Shown: positions 6,274 to 6,488 of the stretch, one piece after another | How the letters are laid out: the number at the start of each line of letters is the position of its first letter | Position numbering within the stretch: position 1 is the first letter of the stretch | Origin: Candidatus Peribacterales bacterium | GTDB taxonomy: Bacteria; Patescibacteriota; Gracilibacteria; Peribacterales; Peribacteraceae | Assembly: GCA_021731345.1 (NCBI GenBank) | Contig: JAKFXO010000130.1 | Location: 1-6,488, forward strand | DNA length: 6,488 bases | Direction: 5' to 3' | The notes under the pieces: generated by a model | Database searches by the model: none | Told to the model about the DNA's origin: nothing | What the model saw: only the letters and a program-made list of their open reading frames with translations | Translations under genes and position numbers: made by a program

Positions 6274-6305
6274 TGCCTAACGGCGTCGAAAGCGACGCCT
6301 AGGCA
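6274..6305. other. Strong hairpin without terminator tail
   Basis: An outer stem TGCCTA/TAGGCA and inner stem GGCGTCG/CGACGCC enclose an AAAG loop, with a two-base AC bulge on one side. This is 13 bp in all and GC-rich. No T run follows the stem in either direction of transcription; the TTTTT at 6270-6274 precedes it on the + strand. It is therefore not a standard intrinsic terminator. It lies in the possible 5' leader of tRNA-Lys and overlaps the edge of the tRNA remnant. Confidence 0.75.
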
Positions 6306-6325
6306 GCAGAGCTACTGACCCACAG
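6304..6325 (-). repeat. Imperfect copy of the tRNA-Lys 5' end (tRNA remnant)
   Basis: The 22 bp at 6304-6325 match 6209-6230 at 19 positions, with an offset of 95 bp in the same orientation. The shared part covers the acceptor 5' strand, the two linker bases, the D-stem 5' strand and the start of the D loop of tRNA-Lys, plus four leader bases. In the copy the acceptor reads GGGTCAG. No matching anticodon arm, T arm or acceptor 3' strand was found after it, so it cannot be a functional tRNA. It may be the remainder of a tandem tRNA duplication. Confidence 0.7.
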
Positions 6326-6395
6326 AAACGTACGTTTGAACGAAAGAGCGGACAAACTATAGATCAGGACTCGCAAGAGTGAAACAGGATACACT
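6326..6395. promoter_or_regulatory. Divergent promoter region with 12-bp palindrome
   Basis: A perfect palindrome AAACGTACGTTT occupies 6326-6337. For the + strand dehydrogenase gene there are two weak candidates: TTGAAC (6336-6341) with a 16-bp spacer and TATAGA (6358-6363), or TACACT (6390-6395) ending 6 nt before the ATG. For the minus strand, TATAGT (6361-6356) is a 5/6 -10 match without a good -35 and could drive tRNA-Lys and the methyltransferase. The palindrome overlaps the first + strand -35 candidate and would suit a dimeric regulator. All assignments are from consensus matching by eye. Confidence 0.4.
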
Positions 6396-6401
6396 GACAA
6401 T

Positions 6402-6488
6402 ATGTCTACCTCCCTCATCACTGGTGCTTCTGGCGGACTTGGTGAAAAGTTCGCATGGCTGCTTGCAGCCGACAAGCATGACATAGTT
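6402..6488 (+). CDS. Short-chain dehydrogenase/reductase, N-terminal part (cut by window end)
   Basis: The reading frame from the ATG at 6402 is open to the window end, giving 29 residues. It opens with a short beta strand and TGASGGLG at residues 7-14. This is the TGxxxGxG dinucleotide-binding motif that starts classical SDR oxidoreductases, and FA at 17-18 continues the following helix as in that family. An NAD(P)-dependent oxidoreductase is expected. Its substrate, active-site YxxxK motif and length lie outside the window. No Shine-Dalgarno sequence is present; TACACT ends 6 nt before the start. It is transcribed divergently from tRNA-Lys and the methyltransferase. Confidence 0.82.
   Translation, partial: MSTSLITGASGGLGEKFAWLLAADKHDIV

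Noticed and set aside
6151..6325. tRNA-Lys and its 5' copy as attachment sites of an integrated element
   Set aside because: Only 95 bp separate the repeats, no integrase is present, and integrative elements usually duplicate the tRNA 3' end.
6299..6484. Minus-strand open frame of 61 codons at the right edge
   Set aside because: It runs through the tRNA remnant and the palindrome and opposes the clear SDR N terminus on the + strand.
1..6488. CRISPR array, insertion sequence, toxin-antitoxin or phage-defence module
   Set aside because: No regularly spaced repeats, transposase motifs, terminal inverted repeats or paired small toxin/antitoxin genes were seen; the genes are housekeeping-type.

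Overview
The window is a dense piece of bacterial chromosome of mid GC content with small intergenic gaps. It uses the standard code and holds two tRNA genes with encoded CCA. Nearly all protein genes lack a Shine-Dalgarno sequence, and several have a -10-like TANNNT hexamer ending 6 or 7 nt before the start codon, which suggests leaderless transcripts. Together with small housekeeping-type proteins and the absence of recognisable operons from well-known model phyla, this would fit an uncultured lineage such as Patescibacteria (CPR). That placement is inference and I hold it weakly. I see no insertion sequence, phage gene or CRISPR array.

Layout: on the + strand, 30-746 encodes an endonuclease/exonuclease/phosphatase-fold hydrolase, followed by 790-1161, a stand-alone response-regulator receiver domain with a good promoter (-35 TTGTAA, 17 bp, -10 TATAAT) whose start point would fall on the start codon. 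The receiver gene runs convergently into a long minus-strand block, with only 4 nt between the two stop codons. Read in its transcription direction from 6226 down, the minus block is: tRNA-Lys(TTT), a class I SAM-dependent methyltransferase, a dienelactone-hydrolase-family lipoprotein with its own strong terminator, a 26-residue membrane peptide candidate, a TatD-family metal-dependent hydrolase, tRNA-Arg(CCG), an AlkD-like DNA alkylation repair glycosylase, and a short ABC-F ATPase. At the right edge a divergent + strand gene begins (short-chain dehydrogenase/reductase, cut by the window end).

The genes do not form a single pathway. TatD, tRNA-Arg, the AlkD-like gene and ABC-F could be one transcription unit joining nucleic-acid maintenance and translation functions. 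Both tRNAs sit directly upstream of a protein gene (8 nt and 20 nt) with no terminator between, so tRNA processing may create the mRNA 5' ends. The 175-bp divergent region 6227-6401 is the most structured non-coding part: a 22-bp imperfect copy of the tRNA-Lys 5' end, a 13-bp hairpin lacking a terminator T tail, a 12-bp perfect palindrome and back-to-back candidate -10 elements. I did not find a clear undescribed multi-gene system. The leaderless-start pattern, the tRNA-CDS arrangements, the tRNA remnant region and the tiny membrane ORF are the observations most worth a second look.
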